Assembly (NCBI GenBank): GCA_963700925.1
Contig: OY969553.1
Location: forward strand, 4,464,001 to 4,528,000
Length of the DNA: 64,000 nt
Source of the DNA: CAWJMD01 sp963700925
GTDB taxonomy: Bacteria > Actinomycetota > Actinomycetes > Actinomycetales > CAWJMD01
Reading direction: 5' to 3'
The notes under the pieces are model-generated. The model was given only the letters and a program-made list of their open reading frames with translations. It searched no databases and was not told where the DNA came from. The position numbers were made by a program, and so were the translations under genes. Positions 7,621 to 16,311 of the stretch are shown here, piece by piece. Numbering within the stretch: position 1 is the first letter of the stretch; the number at the start of each line of letters is the position of its first letter.

Positions 7621-9450
7621 TCAGTGCTTCGGGTAGAGCGCATCCACCTCGTCGGCGAAGGCCTTCATGATGACTGCCCGCTTCATCTTCAGGCTCGGGG
7701 TCAGGTGACCGTCGGCCTCGGTGAAGTCGACCGGCAGGACCCGGAACTTCTTGATCTGCTCGGCAAGGGAGACCGTGGCGTTCGCCTCGTTGACTGCCGT
7801 CCTCAGGTCGTCGAGCAGCGTTCTGTCCTTGGTCAGCTCGGCGATGGGGGTCGCCGGTCGCTCGTGCTGGTCGAGCCACGCGGCGACGGCGTCGGGGTCG
7901 AGCGTGATGAGCGCGGTGATCTGGGGACGGTCGTCACCGAGAACGAGCGCCTGGCTGACGAGAGGGTGTGCACGGATGACGTCCTCGAGCGGTGCCGGTG
8001 AGACGTTCTTTCCGGCGGACGTCACCAGGATCTCCTTCTTGCGCCCCGTGATCGAGAGGTACCCATCCGAGTCGAGGGAGCCGAGGTCGCCGGTGTGGAA
8101 CCAGCCGTCGGCGTCGACGACCTCGGCGGTCGCCGACTCGTTCTTCCAGTAGCCGTGGAACACGTGGCCGCCGCGCAGCAGCACCTCGCCGTCGTCCCCG
8201 ATCGAGACCTCGAAGCGGGGAAGCGGGCGACCGACAGAGCCGATCCGTTGTGCCACACGGGTGTTCACGGTTGCGGCTGCCGTGGTCTCGGTCAGTCCGT
8301 ACCCCTCGAGCACGGTGACGCCGATGCCTCGGAAGAAGTGCCCGAGGCGAGGACCGAGTGACGCGCCACCTGAGACCGCCCAGCGCACCTGGCCGCCGAG
8401 GGCGGCGGAGATCTTGCCGTAGACCAGGCGTGCGAAGACTGCGTGCTTGACGGTGAGGAGCGGTCCTGGCCGGCCGCGGTCGAGGGCCTCGCTGTACGCG
8501 ATCGCGGTGGCAGCGGCCTTGTCGAAGATCTTCTCCTTGCCGCCGGCGACGGCCTTGCGGCGGGCACCGTCGAAGACGCGCTCGAAGACGCGGGGCACGG
8601 CCAGCACGAACGTGGGGGAGAAGGTCGGCAGGTCAAGGGTAATGCGCGCGATGTCGCTGTGCCCGGTGTGCACACCGGTGAGCAGGACCGCGACCTGGAT
8701 CATCCGCCCGAACACGTGGGCCAGGGGCAGGAACAGCAGGGTCGAGGCCTCGGGGTCCTCGAAGAGCTCGGGCAGGAACTCGACGGCGGAGATCACCTCG
8801 GCCAGGAAGTTGGCGTGGGTCAGCTCGCAGCCCTTGGGACGGCCGGTGGTGCCCGACGTGTAGATCAGGGTCGCGATCGTGTCCGGTGTCAGGCTCGCGC
8901 GACGACTGTCGAGCTCGTCGACCGAGACGGCTGTGCCCGATGCGGCGAGCGCGGTGAGGGACACCTCGGGGTCGGCGCCCTCGATCAGCCAGTGGTACTT
9001 CAGGTCTGGGAGCTGGCTGCGAACCTGGTCCAGCGCTTCCTCGTGGCCGCCGTGCTCGAGGACCACACCCACGGCGCCGGAGTCCTCGAGGATCCACCTC
9101 AGCTGCTCGGCCGACGAGCTCTCGTAGACCGGAACGCTCACGGCGCCGGCGCTCCAGATGGCCATGTCGACGAGCGTCCACTCGTACCTGGTCTTGGCCA
9201 TCAGGGCCACCCGGTCGCCGGGCTGCACACCCGACGCGACCAGACCGCGCGCCACGTCCTCGACCTCGGCACGGAACTCTCCAGCCGTGATCGGGACCCA
9301 CGACGACCCGTCGCGCCGGCTGATCAACCGGCGGTCGGGGTCGGCCTCGGCATGGTGGACGACGATGTCGGCCAGGCTGGTCGGCGCGTCGTCGGTGAGC
9401 CACCACGACGTGACGGATGCGGGCCGCGGCGCGGAGGGTGCAGTGCTCAT
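7621..9450 (-). CDS. Long-chain acyl-CoA synthetase (FadD15-like)
   Basis: A 609-residue adenylate-forming enzyme that activates fatty acids to acyl-CoA via acyl-AMP. The P-loop TLIYTSGTTGRPKG, the GYGLTETTAA motif and the hinge WFHTGDLGSLDSDGYLSITGRKKE are all intact, and the catalytic Lys region occurs in LTPSLKMKRAVIMK near the C-terminus. Length and motif set match mycobacterial FadD15-type long-chain ligases rather than medium-chain or peptide-synthetase domains. ATG 9450 is chosen because the N-terminus fits the family and TACGCT lies 6 nt upstream, a leaderless promoter; a longer open frame upstream is low-complexity and out of keeping with the family. Confidence 0.95.
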   Translation of the reverse strand: MSTAPSAPRPASVTSWWLTDDAPTSLADIVVHHAEADPDRRLISRRDGSSWVPITAGEFRAEVEDVARGLVASGVQPGDRVALMAKTRYEWTLVDMAIWSAGAVSVPVYESSSAEQLRWILEDSGAVGVVLEHGGHEEALDQVRSQLPDLKYHWLIEGADPEVSLTALAASGTAVSVDELDSRRASLTPDTIATLIYTSGTTGRPKGCELTHANFLAEVISAVEFLPELFEDPEASTLLFLPLAHVFGRMIQVAVLLTGVHTGHSDIARITLDLPTFSPTFVLAVPRVFERVFDGARRKAVAGGKEKIFDKAAATAIAYSEALDRGRPGPLLTVKHAVFARLVYGKISAALGGQVRWAVSGGASLGPRLGHFFRGIGVTVLEGYGLTETTAAATVNTRVAQRIGSVGRPLPRFEVSIGDDGEVLLRGGHVFHGYWKNESATAEVVDADGWFHTGDLGSLDSDGYLSITGRKKEILVTSAGKNVSPAPLEDVIRAHPLVSQALVLGDDRPQITALITLDPDAVAAWLDQHERPATPIAELTKDRTLLDDLRTAVNEANATVSLAEQIKKFRVLPVDFTEADGHLTPSLKMKRAVIMKAFADEVDALYPKH

Positions 9451-9456
9451 CGGGCC

Positions 9457-9462
9457 AGCGTA
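9457..9462 (-). promoter_or_regulatory. Leaderless -10 box (TACGCT) of the acyl-CoA synthetase gene
   Basis: On the minus strand TACGCT ends 6 nt before the ATG at 9450. This matches the TANNNT-N6-start pattern seen before several other genes in the window. Confidence 0.5.
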
Positions 9463-9470
9463 GAGCCGTC

Positions 9471-10466
9471 TCAGGCGGTGCTGGTGTTTCCCTCGACCAC
9501 GTCGGTCGGCGCGCCGTGGACGGCGGGGATGCGGCCGAGCCTGCCGGCCTGGTAGTCCTCGAAGGCGGTGATGACCTCGGCGCGGGTGTTCATCACGAAA
9601 GGACCCGCCCACGCGACCGGCTCGCGGATGGGTTGACCACCGAGCACCAGCACCTCGAGCGCGGGCTCGGCGGCCGACTGGCTGGGGTCCGCGGCGAGCT
9701 CGAGCGCTTCTCCGGCGCCGAGCACCGCCAGCTGACCCTTGCGGACCGGTGTCGCGTTCGGCCCGACGGTGCCGCGACCGGCCAGCACGTAGACCAGGGC
9801 GTTGAAGTCGGCACGCCACGGCATCGACAGCCGCGCACCTGGTGTCACCGTGCCGTGCAGCATCGTGATCGGCGTCAGGGTGCTGCCGGGTCCGACGTGG
9901 CCGTCCACCTCACCGGCGACGACGCGCAGGAGGGCACCGCCGTCCTCGCTGGAGAGGAGGGTGTTCTCGGTCGCCCGCAGGTCCTGGTAGCGCGGCGGCG
10001 CGAGCTTGTGAACCCGGGGGAGGTTCACCCACAGCTGGATGCCGTGGAACAGCCCGCCGCTCACCACCAGGGACTCCGGCGGCTTCTCGATGTGCAGCAG
10101 CCCCGAGCCGGCGGTCATCCACTGGGTGTCGCCGTCCGTGATAACACCGCCGCCACCCTCGGAGTCGGCATGCTCGAAGGTGCCGTCGATGATGTAGGTG
10201 ACGGTCTCGAACCCGCGGTGCGGGTGCCATGACGTCCCCTTCGGCTCACCTGGCGCGTACTCGACCTCGCCCATCTGGTCCATGTGGATGAAGGGGTCGA
10301 GGTCGGCCAGGTCGACTCCAGCGAAGGCCCGGCGCACCGGGAACCCCTCTCCCTCGAAGCCGCTCGGAGCGGTGGTCACCTGGCGGACGGGTCGCTGCCG
10401 TGCGGACGCCGGGGGCGCCGTGACGCGAGGTAGGACCGTGACGTCGGGGACGGTGATGGCGGGCAT
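9471..10466 (-). CDS. Pirin family protein
   Basis: A 331-residue bicupin. The N-terminal cupin has the pirin signature DPFIHMDQMG followed by HPHRGFETVTYIIDGTFEHADS, carrying the metal-binding His residues (HPHRGFE), and the C-terminal pirin domain includes ILAGRG-like VYVLAGRGTVG and GQPIREPVAWAGPFVMNT. Pirins act as iron-dependent redox sensors or quercetinase-like dioxygenases. ATG 10466 is used because the region before it is not conserved in the family. The gene is divergent from an AraC-type regulator with a 91-bp shared promoter region, so that regulator is the obvious candidate controller. Confidence 0.92.
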   Translation of the reverse strand: MPAITVPDVTVLPRVTAPPASARQRPVRQVTTAPSGFEGEGFPVRRAFAGVDLADLDPFIHMDQMGEVEYAPGEPKGTSWHPHRGFETVTYIIDGTFEHADSEGGGGVITDGDTQWMTAGSGLLHIEKPPESLVVSGGLFHGIQLWVNLPRVHKLAPPRYQDLRATENTLLSSEDGGALLRVVAGEVDGHVGPGSTLTPITMLHGTVTPGARLSMPWRADFNALVYVLAGRGTVGPNATPVRKGQLAVLGAGEALELAADPSQSAAEPALEVLVLGGQPIREPVAWAGPFVMNTRAEVITAFEDYQAGRLGRIPAVHGAPTDVVEGNTSTA

Positions 10467-10488
10467 CCGCGAGACTCCGTTCTCAGGC

Positions 10489-10511
10489 TTTGTTGTTGAA
10501 GGCTGAACAAA
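10489..10511. promoter_or_regulatory. Inverted repeat in the pirin/AraC divergent promoter
   Basis: TTTGTT (10489-10494) and AACAAA (10506-10511) form a perfect 6-bp inverted repeat with an 11-nt spacer between the divergent pirin and AraC genes. It could be a regulator site, but AraC proteins more often bind direct repeats, so this is tentative. Confidence 0.3.
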
Positions 10512-10557
10512 TCGGTCCGCACCGCGCATTCCCTCGGCGCTGCGGTTCGATGGTGCC

Positions 10558-11397
10558 GTGGCCTTCACGTACATGGTGCGCCCGCCGGAGTCGCCGTTGT
10601 CGCGCTTCGTGGAGATCTGTTTCTACGCCAAGGGACACATCGCGACACCGAGGGAGCAGATCGCGCCGACCGGATCGACCGTGGCGGGGATCGTCCTCGG
10701 TCCGCCGATCCTGCAGGCTCCGCTGGGTGGTTCGACGTGCACCGCCGTCAACGGCTTCGTGATCGGGCCGCACGACCGGCCCATCGTCAACGAGCCGACG
10801 GGGGAGACGTACTGCCTGGGCGTCGTCGCCACGCCGGTCGGGGCGTCTGCCGTCTTCGGGCTCGCCCCCGCGACCCTTCGAGGGCGGGTGGTCGAGCTGG
10901 GGGACGGGTGGCCATCGGGTGTGCCGCTGCGCACAGCTGTCGCCGCACTGAGCGACCCCGACGAGATGCTCGACCTCGTGGAGTCGGTCCTGCTCGACGG
11001 GCTCGATCTCCACGTGCGCGGTGTCGAACGGTGCGCTGAGGCCGTCGCTGCTCTGGAGGCAGACCCCACGCGCTCGGTCGCGGCGCTGGCGCATGACCTC
11101 GGCATCAGCCACGCGCACCTCGACCGGGAGTTCGCGCGAGTGGTCGGACTGACGCCGCGGGTGCTGTCGAGGATCCTGAGGATGCGTCGCCTGCTCGAGT
11201 CGATCGACCCGAGCCGGCCGGTCCGCTGGACGGAGGAGGCCGAGCGCTGGGGCTGGTTCGACCAGGCGCACCTGATCCGTGACTTCAAGCGGCACACCGG
11301 TGTGACGCCGTCGCAGTACGTCGCCGCCCAGCGCACCTACGGTGACGGGGACGCCGCTCCCGGCTTCGTTCCCGACCTGGCGTCCGACCCTGGGTGA
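10558..11397 (+). CDS. AraC family transcriptional regulator
   Basis: A 279-residue regulator with an N-terminal cupin-like sensing domain (about 1-150, DUF6597-type PLSRFVEICFYAKG) and a C-terminal AraC double helix-turn-helix: SVAALAHDLGISHAHLDREFARVVGLTPR is the first HTH and ERWGWFDQAHLIRDFKRHTGVTPSQYV the second, ending in the family-specific signature. No membrane segment is present. GTG 10558 is the start giving the conserved N-terminus. The divergent pirin gene is its likely target, and the sensing domain suggests a small-molecule effector that is unknown. Confidence 0.9.
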   Translation: MAFTYMVRPPESPLSRFVEICFYAKGHIATPREQIAPTGSTVAGIVLGPPILQAPLGGSTCTAVNGFVIGPHDRPIVNEPTGETYCLGVVATPVGASAVFGLAPATLRGRVVELGDGWPSGVPLRTAVAALSDPDEMLDLVESVLLDGLDLHVRGVERCAEAVAALEADPTRSVAALAHDLGISHAHLDREFARVVGLTPRVLSRILRMRRLLESIDPSRPVRWTEEAERWGWFDQAHLIRDFKRHTGVTPSQYVAAQRTYGDGDAAPGFVPDLASDPG

Positions 11398-11466
11398 AGT
11401 CTGTCCAAGACGGGGACGGGAGCGCGCCCGGACGATGCCCTCAGCCCCGCTACCCGAGGAGAGTCC

Positions 11467-12024
11467 ATGGCCGACATCGCCGCTGCCGCCGCCACGCAGA
11501 TGCGCAACATCGAGGTGAGCACCGGACGGACCGTCAGCCAGTGGACTGCGGCCGTGGCCGACGCCGGCCTGGTCAAGCACGGACAGATCATGGCGTGGCT
11601 CAAGTCGGAGCACGGCCTGACGCACGGCAACGCCAACGCGCTGGCGATGGCCGTCCGCGAACAGGTGGCTGGCGGACGGGCGGACGACGAGGCGTTGGTC
11701 GCCGCCCAGTACGCCGGGGCGAAGTCGGCACTCCGTCCGGTCCACGACGAGGTGGTGCGTCTGGCCCGCGGCCTCGGGCGAGACGTGGAGGTGTCGGTGA
11801 AGAAGACCGGCGTCAGCCTGCGCCGAGCAAGGCAGTTCGCCCTCGTCGAGGCGCCCTCGTCGAAGCGCGTGCAGCTCGGACTCAACCTCAAGGGCGTCGC
11901 GCCGACCGACCGGCTGAAGGTGATGGGTGGAATGTGCACTCACAAGGTCGATCTCACCGGCGTCGTCGAGATCGACGACGAGCTGACGGGCTGGCTGCGG
12001 GCCGCCTACGACGCGGCCGGGTGA
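11467..12024 (+). CDS. DUF4287 and DUF5655 domain protein
   Basis: A 185-residue two-domain protein. Residues about 1-65 match DUF4287 (TGRTVSQWTAAVADAG and LKSEHGLTHGNANALA), and about 85-180 match DUF5655 (VKKTGVSLRRARQFALVEAPSS, then RVQLGLNLKGV). The DUF5655 fold carries a buried basic face and is often found in nuclease- or transport-linked proteins, but no activity is established. It is cytoplasmic, without signal or helices in the membrane. ATG 11467 has GAGGAG just upstream (11456-11461). The neighbours (AraC before, Rieske oxygenase after) do not define its job. Confidence 0.85.
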   Translation: MADIAAAAATQMRNIEVSTGRTVSQWTAAVADAGLVKHGQIMAWLKSEHGLTHGNANALAMAVREQVAGGRADDEALVAAQYAGAKSALRPVHDEVVRLARGLGRDVEVSVKKTGVSLRRARQFALVEAPSSKRVQLGLNLKGVAPTDRLKVMGGMCTHKVDLTGVVEIDDELTGWLRAAYDAAG

Positions 12025-12085
12025 CGTCGAGGGCTCCGGTCATGGGAGGCTCGGGGCAACTCGTCCGCCATCGATGGAGATCGTG

Positions 12086-13294
12086 ATGACCGACGCACCC
12101 ACCGCAGGTCCCATGCCGATGGATCCGCGCCTGCTCGACCGCGAGGCAGTCATGCGCGCTCTGCGGCCGTTCGGCGAGTCGACCATGCTCCCGGCGCAGG
12201 CGTACACGTCTGCTGACGTGCTGGCCTGGGAGCAGCGGCACCTCTTCGCCGGAACCTGGACGTGCCTCGGTCGCGAGGTCGACCTGCGAGACGCGGCTCT
12301 GAAGCAGCGCGCGCTCGTCGTCGGGGACGTCCCTGTTCTGCTGATGTGGACCGACGGGGAGCCGCTGCGCGCCTTCGCCAACACCTGCCGCCACCGCGGT
12401 CACGAGCTGCTCCCGACCGGCGAGTCGTCCGCCAACCGGTCGGTCGTCTGCCCGTACCACGCATGGTCGTACGCACTCGACGGCTCGCTGCGCGCCGCGC
12501 CTGGGTTCCGGGAGTCTGCGACGTTCGAGCCGGAGGCGAACTCGCTGGTCGAGCTCCCGCTCGAGACCTGGCACGGCTGGGTGTTCGTACACGCCCTGCG
12601 AGCTTCCGACGAGGGCCCCCTCGTCGCGTTCGCGGACCACATCGGCGACCTCGAGAGCATCGTCGCGCCCTACGCGCCGGAGCAGCTCCACCGCGGGGCG
12701 CGCCACAGCTACACGGTCGCGGCGAACTGGAAGGTGGTCTCGGAGAACTACCACGAGTGCTACCACTGCCCTCTGATCCACCCCGAGCTCTGCCAGGTCT
12801 CGCCGCCGACCTCGGGCGACAACTACCACCTCGCTGGTGCCTGGGTGGGCGGCTCGATGGAGCTGCGGGACGGCGCCGCGACGATGTCCCTGACCGGGCA
12901 GTCGGGCGGTCGGCCCATCGCGGGCGTCGACCCACAGAGGGTGGAGTACCTCGGCCTGCTGCCCAACCTGCTGATCTCGGCGCACCCGGACTACGTGATG
13001 ACGCACCGGCTGGTGCCGCAGGCTCCCGACCGGACGTGGATCGAGTGCTCCTGGTACTTCGTCGATCCCGAGACCGACCCGACCTACGCGGTGGAGTTCT
13101 GGGACATCACGAACCGGCAGGACTGGGGCGCGTGCGAGTCGGTGCAGAGGGGTCTCGCGTCGCCGCACTTCCGGCCCGGTCCTCTCGCCCCCAACGAGGA
13201 CGCCGTGCACCAGCTCGTGAGCACGGTTGGCCGCGCCTATCTCGGCGAGCCGATGCACCAGTCGGTGACATCCGTTCCGGCTCAGTCCGGCTGA
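12086..13294 (+). CDS. Rieske non-heme iron oxygenase, alpha subunit
   Basis: A 402-residue ring-hydroxylating-type oxygenase. The Rieske cluster ligands are in TCRHRGHELL and VCPYHAWSYAL (CxH...CxxH), near residues 90-120, and the mononuclear iron site is in the SENYHECYHCPLIHPEL motif (2-His-1-carboxylate). The overall form resembles quaternary-amine oxygenases such as GbcA-like proteins, but the substrate cannot be fixed from sequence. No ferredoxin or reductase gene is adjacent, so redox partners are elsewhere. Two ATGs compete, 12074 and 12086; GGAG at 12077-12080 favours 12086. The gene nearly abuts the convergent LtrA region. Confidence 0.93.
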   Translation: MTDAPTAGPMPMDPRLLDREAVMRALRPFGESTMLPAQAYTSADVLAWEQRHLFAGTWTCLGREVDLRDAALKQRALVVGDVPVLLMWTDGEPLRAFANTCRHRGHELLPTGESSANRSVVCPYHAWSYALDGSLRAAPGFRESATFEPEANSLVELPLETWHGWVFVHALRASDEGPLVAFADHIGDLESIVAPYAPEQLHRGARHSYTVAANWKVVSENYHECYHCPLIHPELCQVSPPTSGDNYHLAGAWVGGSMELRDGAATMSLTGQSGGRPIAGVDPQRVEYLGLLPNLLISAHPDYVMTHRLVPQAPDRTWIECSWYFVDPETDPTYAVEFWDITNRQDWGACESVQRGLASPHFRPGPLAPNEDAVHQLVSTVGRAYLGEPMHQSVTSVPAQSG

Positions 13295-13371
13295 CCCTCG
13301 GCGCTGAGCAGGTAGGGCGCGGAGAGCCACAGCGCGACAACCAGGAACACGAAGCCGACGCCGACCGGCAC
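13282..13371 (-). CDS. Small single-pass membrane peptide (29 aa, tentative)
   Basis: In the 88-bp gap between the Rieske gene and ltrA, the minus strand holds GTG-initiated 29 codons with one strong hydrophobic stretch (VGVGFVFLVVALWLSAPYLL) and a polar tail. It starts 11 nt after the ltrA stop and overlaps the 3' end of the convergent Rieske gene by 13 bp. No ribosome site is clear. It resembles small membrane proteins tucked behind transporter genes, but no family is recognised and it could be chance. Confidence 0.3.
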   Translation of the reverse strand: MPVGVGFVFLVVALWLSAPYLLSAEGQPD

Positions 13372-13382
13372 GATGAGAAAGG

Positions 13383-14609
13383 TCAGGTCGGCGACTCGTG
13401 GTGCTCGGACGCGTGCCGGACCCGATCGCGGAACTCCGAGAAGTGGACCGCCTCGAAGACGAGGAGGGCGACCAGCACCAACGTGAGGAGGCCGAGTGCG
13501 GCCAAGGCGGGCAGGGCCGCGCCGGCCGGCACCAGGGCGAGCACCAGGGCCCCGGTGATGACACGCGGCCGGCTGACGACACCCATCAGGCGCAGCTTGA
13601 AGGCGACGTGGCCCAGCAGGTAGGTGGCGACACCGCCGAAAAGGGCGTACAGGCCGACCCCGGTCAGGGCATCGGTCAGCTCATGGTGCTCGGTGTCGGC
13701 GACGTACTCGAGCACCTTCTTCAGGCCCAGGGCGAGCAGCACGACGCCCACGATCAGGGGCAGGTGCAGGTAGCTGAACGCGTCGCGGGCCAGGCGTGAC
13801 CGCTCCTCGCCGTCCACCTCGGCCAAGGCCTGCTCGCCGAGCCTGGACGTCACGTCGAAGTACAGCCACCACAGCGACGCCGACAGCGTCAGGCCGAGCA
13901 CGGACGCCGCGATGATCGCCCCCGACACGGGTTCCTGGGCCACGCCGACCCCGATCGCGACGATCGACTCGCCGAGAGCGACGATCAGGATGAGGCCGTG
14001 CCGCTCGGCGAAGTGGACGGCTGAGCGCAGTCGCCAGCCCGACGCGCCGGCGAGCATCGTCCCGCCGTAGTCGGCCAACAAGGCAGCCGCCCACAGAGCC
14101 GTCTGCACCGCGCCGGTGAACTGTGAGGCCACCAGCAGCAGGGCAGTTGCCGAGAGCATCGACGGGGCGAACTTGACGAGCTGGTGGCGCAGCCCGTCGT
14201 CGCCGCTGCCGACGAACCAGAACATCACGAGGTGCACGGAGCGGAACGCGAAGTAGCACAGGGCGATCACGACCGGCCCCGGCAGCCCGCCAGGCAAATC
14301 GGTGAATGCCTCTGGAATGGCAAGGGAGAGAACGAACATGGCTGCCATCGCAGTGATCATGCTGAGGCCGATGGGTCCCTCGTCCGCCCTGACGATGTTG
14401 CCCAGCCAGGCGAACCCGACCCAGCTCCACCACAGCAGACCGAGCAAGAGCACGCCCCGCAGCACTCCGCGACCGCTGAGGTCGGCCGCCATCAGTGCGG
14501 TGATCTGGGTCAGCCCGAACACGAAGACGAGATCGAAGAACAGCTCGAGCGGCGTAACACGCGCGTCCTCCTCGGACGGCGACGCCCGCAGCGGCGGCAG
14601 GACCCTCAT
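13383..14609 (-). CDS. ltrA: Low temperature requirement A family protein
   Basis: A 408-residue membrane protein with about 11 hydrophobic helices. The family-diagnostic start TPLELFFDLVFVFGLTQI follows a 17-residue cytoplasmic lead, and further LtrA segments such as ERHGLILIVALGESIVAIG and YLHLPLIVGVVLLALGLKK are present. LtrA was linked to growth at low temperature in Listeria; the molecular function is unknown. ATG 14609 is supported by the conserved N-terminus. It is followed on the same strand by the possible 29-aa peptide and preceded by DUF1761 (22 nt gap), so the three may be one transcript. Confidence 0.9.
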   Translation of the reverse strand: MRVLPPLRASPSEEDARVTPLELFFDLVFVFGLTQITALMAADLSGRGVLRGVLLLGLLWWSWVGFAWLGNIVRADEGPIGLSMITAMAAMFVLSLAIPEAFTDLPGGLPGPVVIALCYFAFRSVHLVMFWFVGSGDDGLRHQLVKFAPSMLSATALLLVASQFTGAVQTALWAAALLADYGGTMLAGASGWRLRSAVHFAERHGLILIVALGESIVAIGVGVAQEPVSGAIIAASVLGLTLSASLWWLYFDVTSRLGEQALAEVDGEERSRLARDAFSYLHLPLIVGVVLLALGLKKVLEYVADTEHHELTDALTGVGLYALFGGVATYLLGHVAFKLRLMGVVSRPRVITGALVLALVPAGAALPALAALGLLTLVLVALLVFEAVHFSEFRDRVRHASEHHESPT

Positions 14610-14631
14610 CGGATGATCGTGCCACGCACCC

Positions 14632-15030
14632 TCACTGCCACACGCTCATGATCGCGGCGATGACCAGGAGCTTCACCAGCCAGTCGCCGCCGTGGAGCGC
14701 CGCCAGCTTCACCGGCACCTTGTCCCACAGCACGGACCCGGCCAGCAGGACGACCGGGAAGCCGAGCCACAGGGCCAGCCCGAGGAGGGCACCGCCAGTC
14801 CAGGTCTCGATGCCTATGGCCACGACGAGGCTGGCGACGACGGTGCCGACGAGCAGGCTCCGGAGGAGCTCGAGGCCGATCTGCCAGGGGGGCGGCCTCG
14901 TGTCAGCGGCCTCACGTGCTGTTCCGGTGAGCTCCGCGTATGCCGAGCTGAAGACCGAGTACCAGGCGAAGCTGATGAAGAAGACGGCGATCGCCGCGAC
15001 GCCGACCGCCAGGAAGTTGATGTCGATCAT
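14632..15030 (-). CDS. DUF1761 membrane protein
   Basis: A 132-residue integral membrane protein with four hydrophobic segments. The N-terminal INFLAVGVAAIAVFFISFAWYSVFS matches the DUF1761 start, and WDKVPVKLAALHGGDWLVKLLVIAAI the end of that family. No function is known. ATG 15030 has GAGGAGCAGTC just before it on the minus strand, with a good ribosome-binding site. It sits upstream of ltrA on the same strand with 22 nt between them. Confidence 0.85.
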   Translation of the reverse strand: MIDINFLAVGVAAIAVFFISFAWYSVFSSAYAELTGTAREAADTRPPPWQIGLELLRSLLVGTVVASLVVAIGIETWTGGALLGLALWLGFPVVLLAGSVLWDKVPVKLAALHGGDWLVKLLVIAAIMSVWQ

Positions 15031-15115
15031 GACTGCTCCTCGTTGTCTGGGCGCCGCCGTGGCCGCCGATGCCTCTCGCAGTGAGGTAGATGCTGGGCAC
15101 GCGGTTTCGACATCC

Positions 15116-16291
15116 CTACGGCTTCAGCAGCTCCGCAACGGCTCGGGTGGCGCGGTCGATCTCGTCCTCGGTGTTGTAGTAGTGCGGGGAGAGCCGCACG
15201 AGCGGGTGCACGCCCCGGTCCTCGGTGTCGAACTGGTTGTCCTCGGCGATGGTCGTGCTGACGTTGATGTGGTGGCCGGCGAGAGCGGCGGCGACGTCGT
15301 CGGCGCTCATGCCTTTCACAGCGGCAGTGACGATGGCGCAGTGCTCAACCCCGAGATCGTGGACGGTGACGCCGGCCAGCTCGCCCAGCTGGTCACGCAA
15401 ACGCCGGCCGAGAGCCCGAGCGCGTGCCTCGATGGCGTCCAGACCGATGTCGAGGGCCTGCTGCACTGCTGCACCGAGACCCAGCACGTTGACGTAGCTG
15501 TTCTCCCAGGTCTCGAAGCGCCGGGCCCCGGCGGCCCAGTCGTAGCCGCGGCCGCCATTCCATGTCGCAGAGGCGATCTCGACGACGTGGGGTTCCAAGC
15601 GCTGCAGTGCGTTGTCGCTGACCCACAGGAACCCTGTCCCGCGCGGACCTCGAAGGAACTTGCGGCCGGTGCCGGTGAGCATGTCGCAGCCGAGGTCCTG
15701 CACGTCGATCGGAAGCTGCCCGACCACCTGTGTGGCATCGAGCAGGTACAGGGCGCCCGCCTGGCGCGCGATGCGTCCGACCTCGGCGGCCGGGTTGATG
15801 AGGCCGCCGCTGGTCGGCACCCACGAAAGCCCGATGACGCGGGTCCGCTCGTCGACCAGGGAGCGCAGCGCGTCCACGTCGATCTGCCCGCTGGAGTCGT
15901 TCGGAACGACCACGACCTCGGCTCCGGTGCGCGCGGCGACCTGCCAGTAGGCCAGGACGTTGCTGCCGTACTCGGAACGGCCGGTGAGGATGCGGTCGCC
16001 GCGCCTCAGAGGCACCGAGTAGAACGCGGCGTTCCAGGCGTGGGTGGAATTGTCGAACAGTGCCACCTGGTCGGGCCGTCCACCGACGAGCTCGGCGATC
16101 GCGCGGTAGGTGTCTTGGATGCGTTCGTGCGCAACGGCTTCCGCCTCGTACCCGCCGATCTCGGCCTCGAGCTGCAGGTGGTCGGTCATGGCTGCCAGCG
16201 TGGTCCTCGACATGAGGGCCGCGCCGGCATTGTTCAGATGAACCGTGTGGGCGCAGCCGGGTGTCTGGTCACGGAGGTGTTCGATGTCCAC
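15116..16291 (-). CDS. Class V aminotransferase (cysteine desulfurase-like)
   Basis: A 391-residue PLP-dependent fold-type I enzyme. The PLP-binding Lys is in LTGTGRKFLRGPRGTGFL, with the Asp of the cofactor site in LYLLDATQVVGQLPIDV. The RNAG-like start HLNNAGAALMS and segment DNSTHAWNAAF are typical of the NifS/ergothioneine-EgtE-like group. The Cys loop of true cysteine desulfurases is not evident, so the substrate is unknown; candidates are a selenocysteine lyase-like or sulfoxide-lyase enzyme. GTG 16291 is chosen for the conserved beginning. The DHFR-like gene lies 20 nt upstream on the same strand, possibly one operon. Confidence 0.88.
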   Translation of the reverse strand: MDIEHLRDQTPGCAHTVHLNNAGAALMSRTTLAAMTDHLQLEAEIGGYEAEAVAHERIQDTYRAIAELVGGRPDQVALFDNSTHAWNAAFYSVPLRRGDRILTGRSEYGSNVLAYWQVAARTGAEVVVVPNDSSGQIDVDALRSLVDERTRVIGLSWVPTSGGLINPAAEVGRIARQAGALYLLDATQVVGQLPIDVQDLGCDMLTGTGRKFLRGPRGTGFLWVSDNALQRLEPHVVEIASATWNGGRGYDWAAGARRFETWENSYVNVLGLGAAVQQALDIGLDAIEARARALGRRLRDQLGELAGVTVHDLGVEHCAIVTAAVKGMSADDVAAALAGHHINVSTTIAEDNQFDTEDRGVHPLVRLSPHYYNTEDEIDRATRAVAELLKP

Positions 16292-16311
16292 CGCTGCACT
16301 CTGGCACGCCC

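Noticed and set aside
11954..13582. A long minus-strand open frame across the Rieske gene
   Set aside because: Arg-rich and without domains; it is the shadow of the strong Rieske coding frame.
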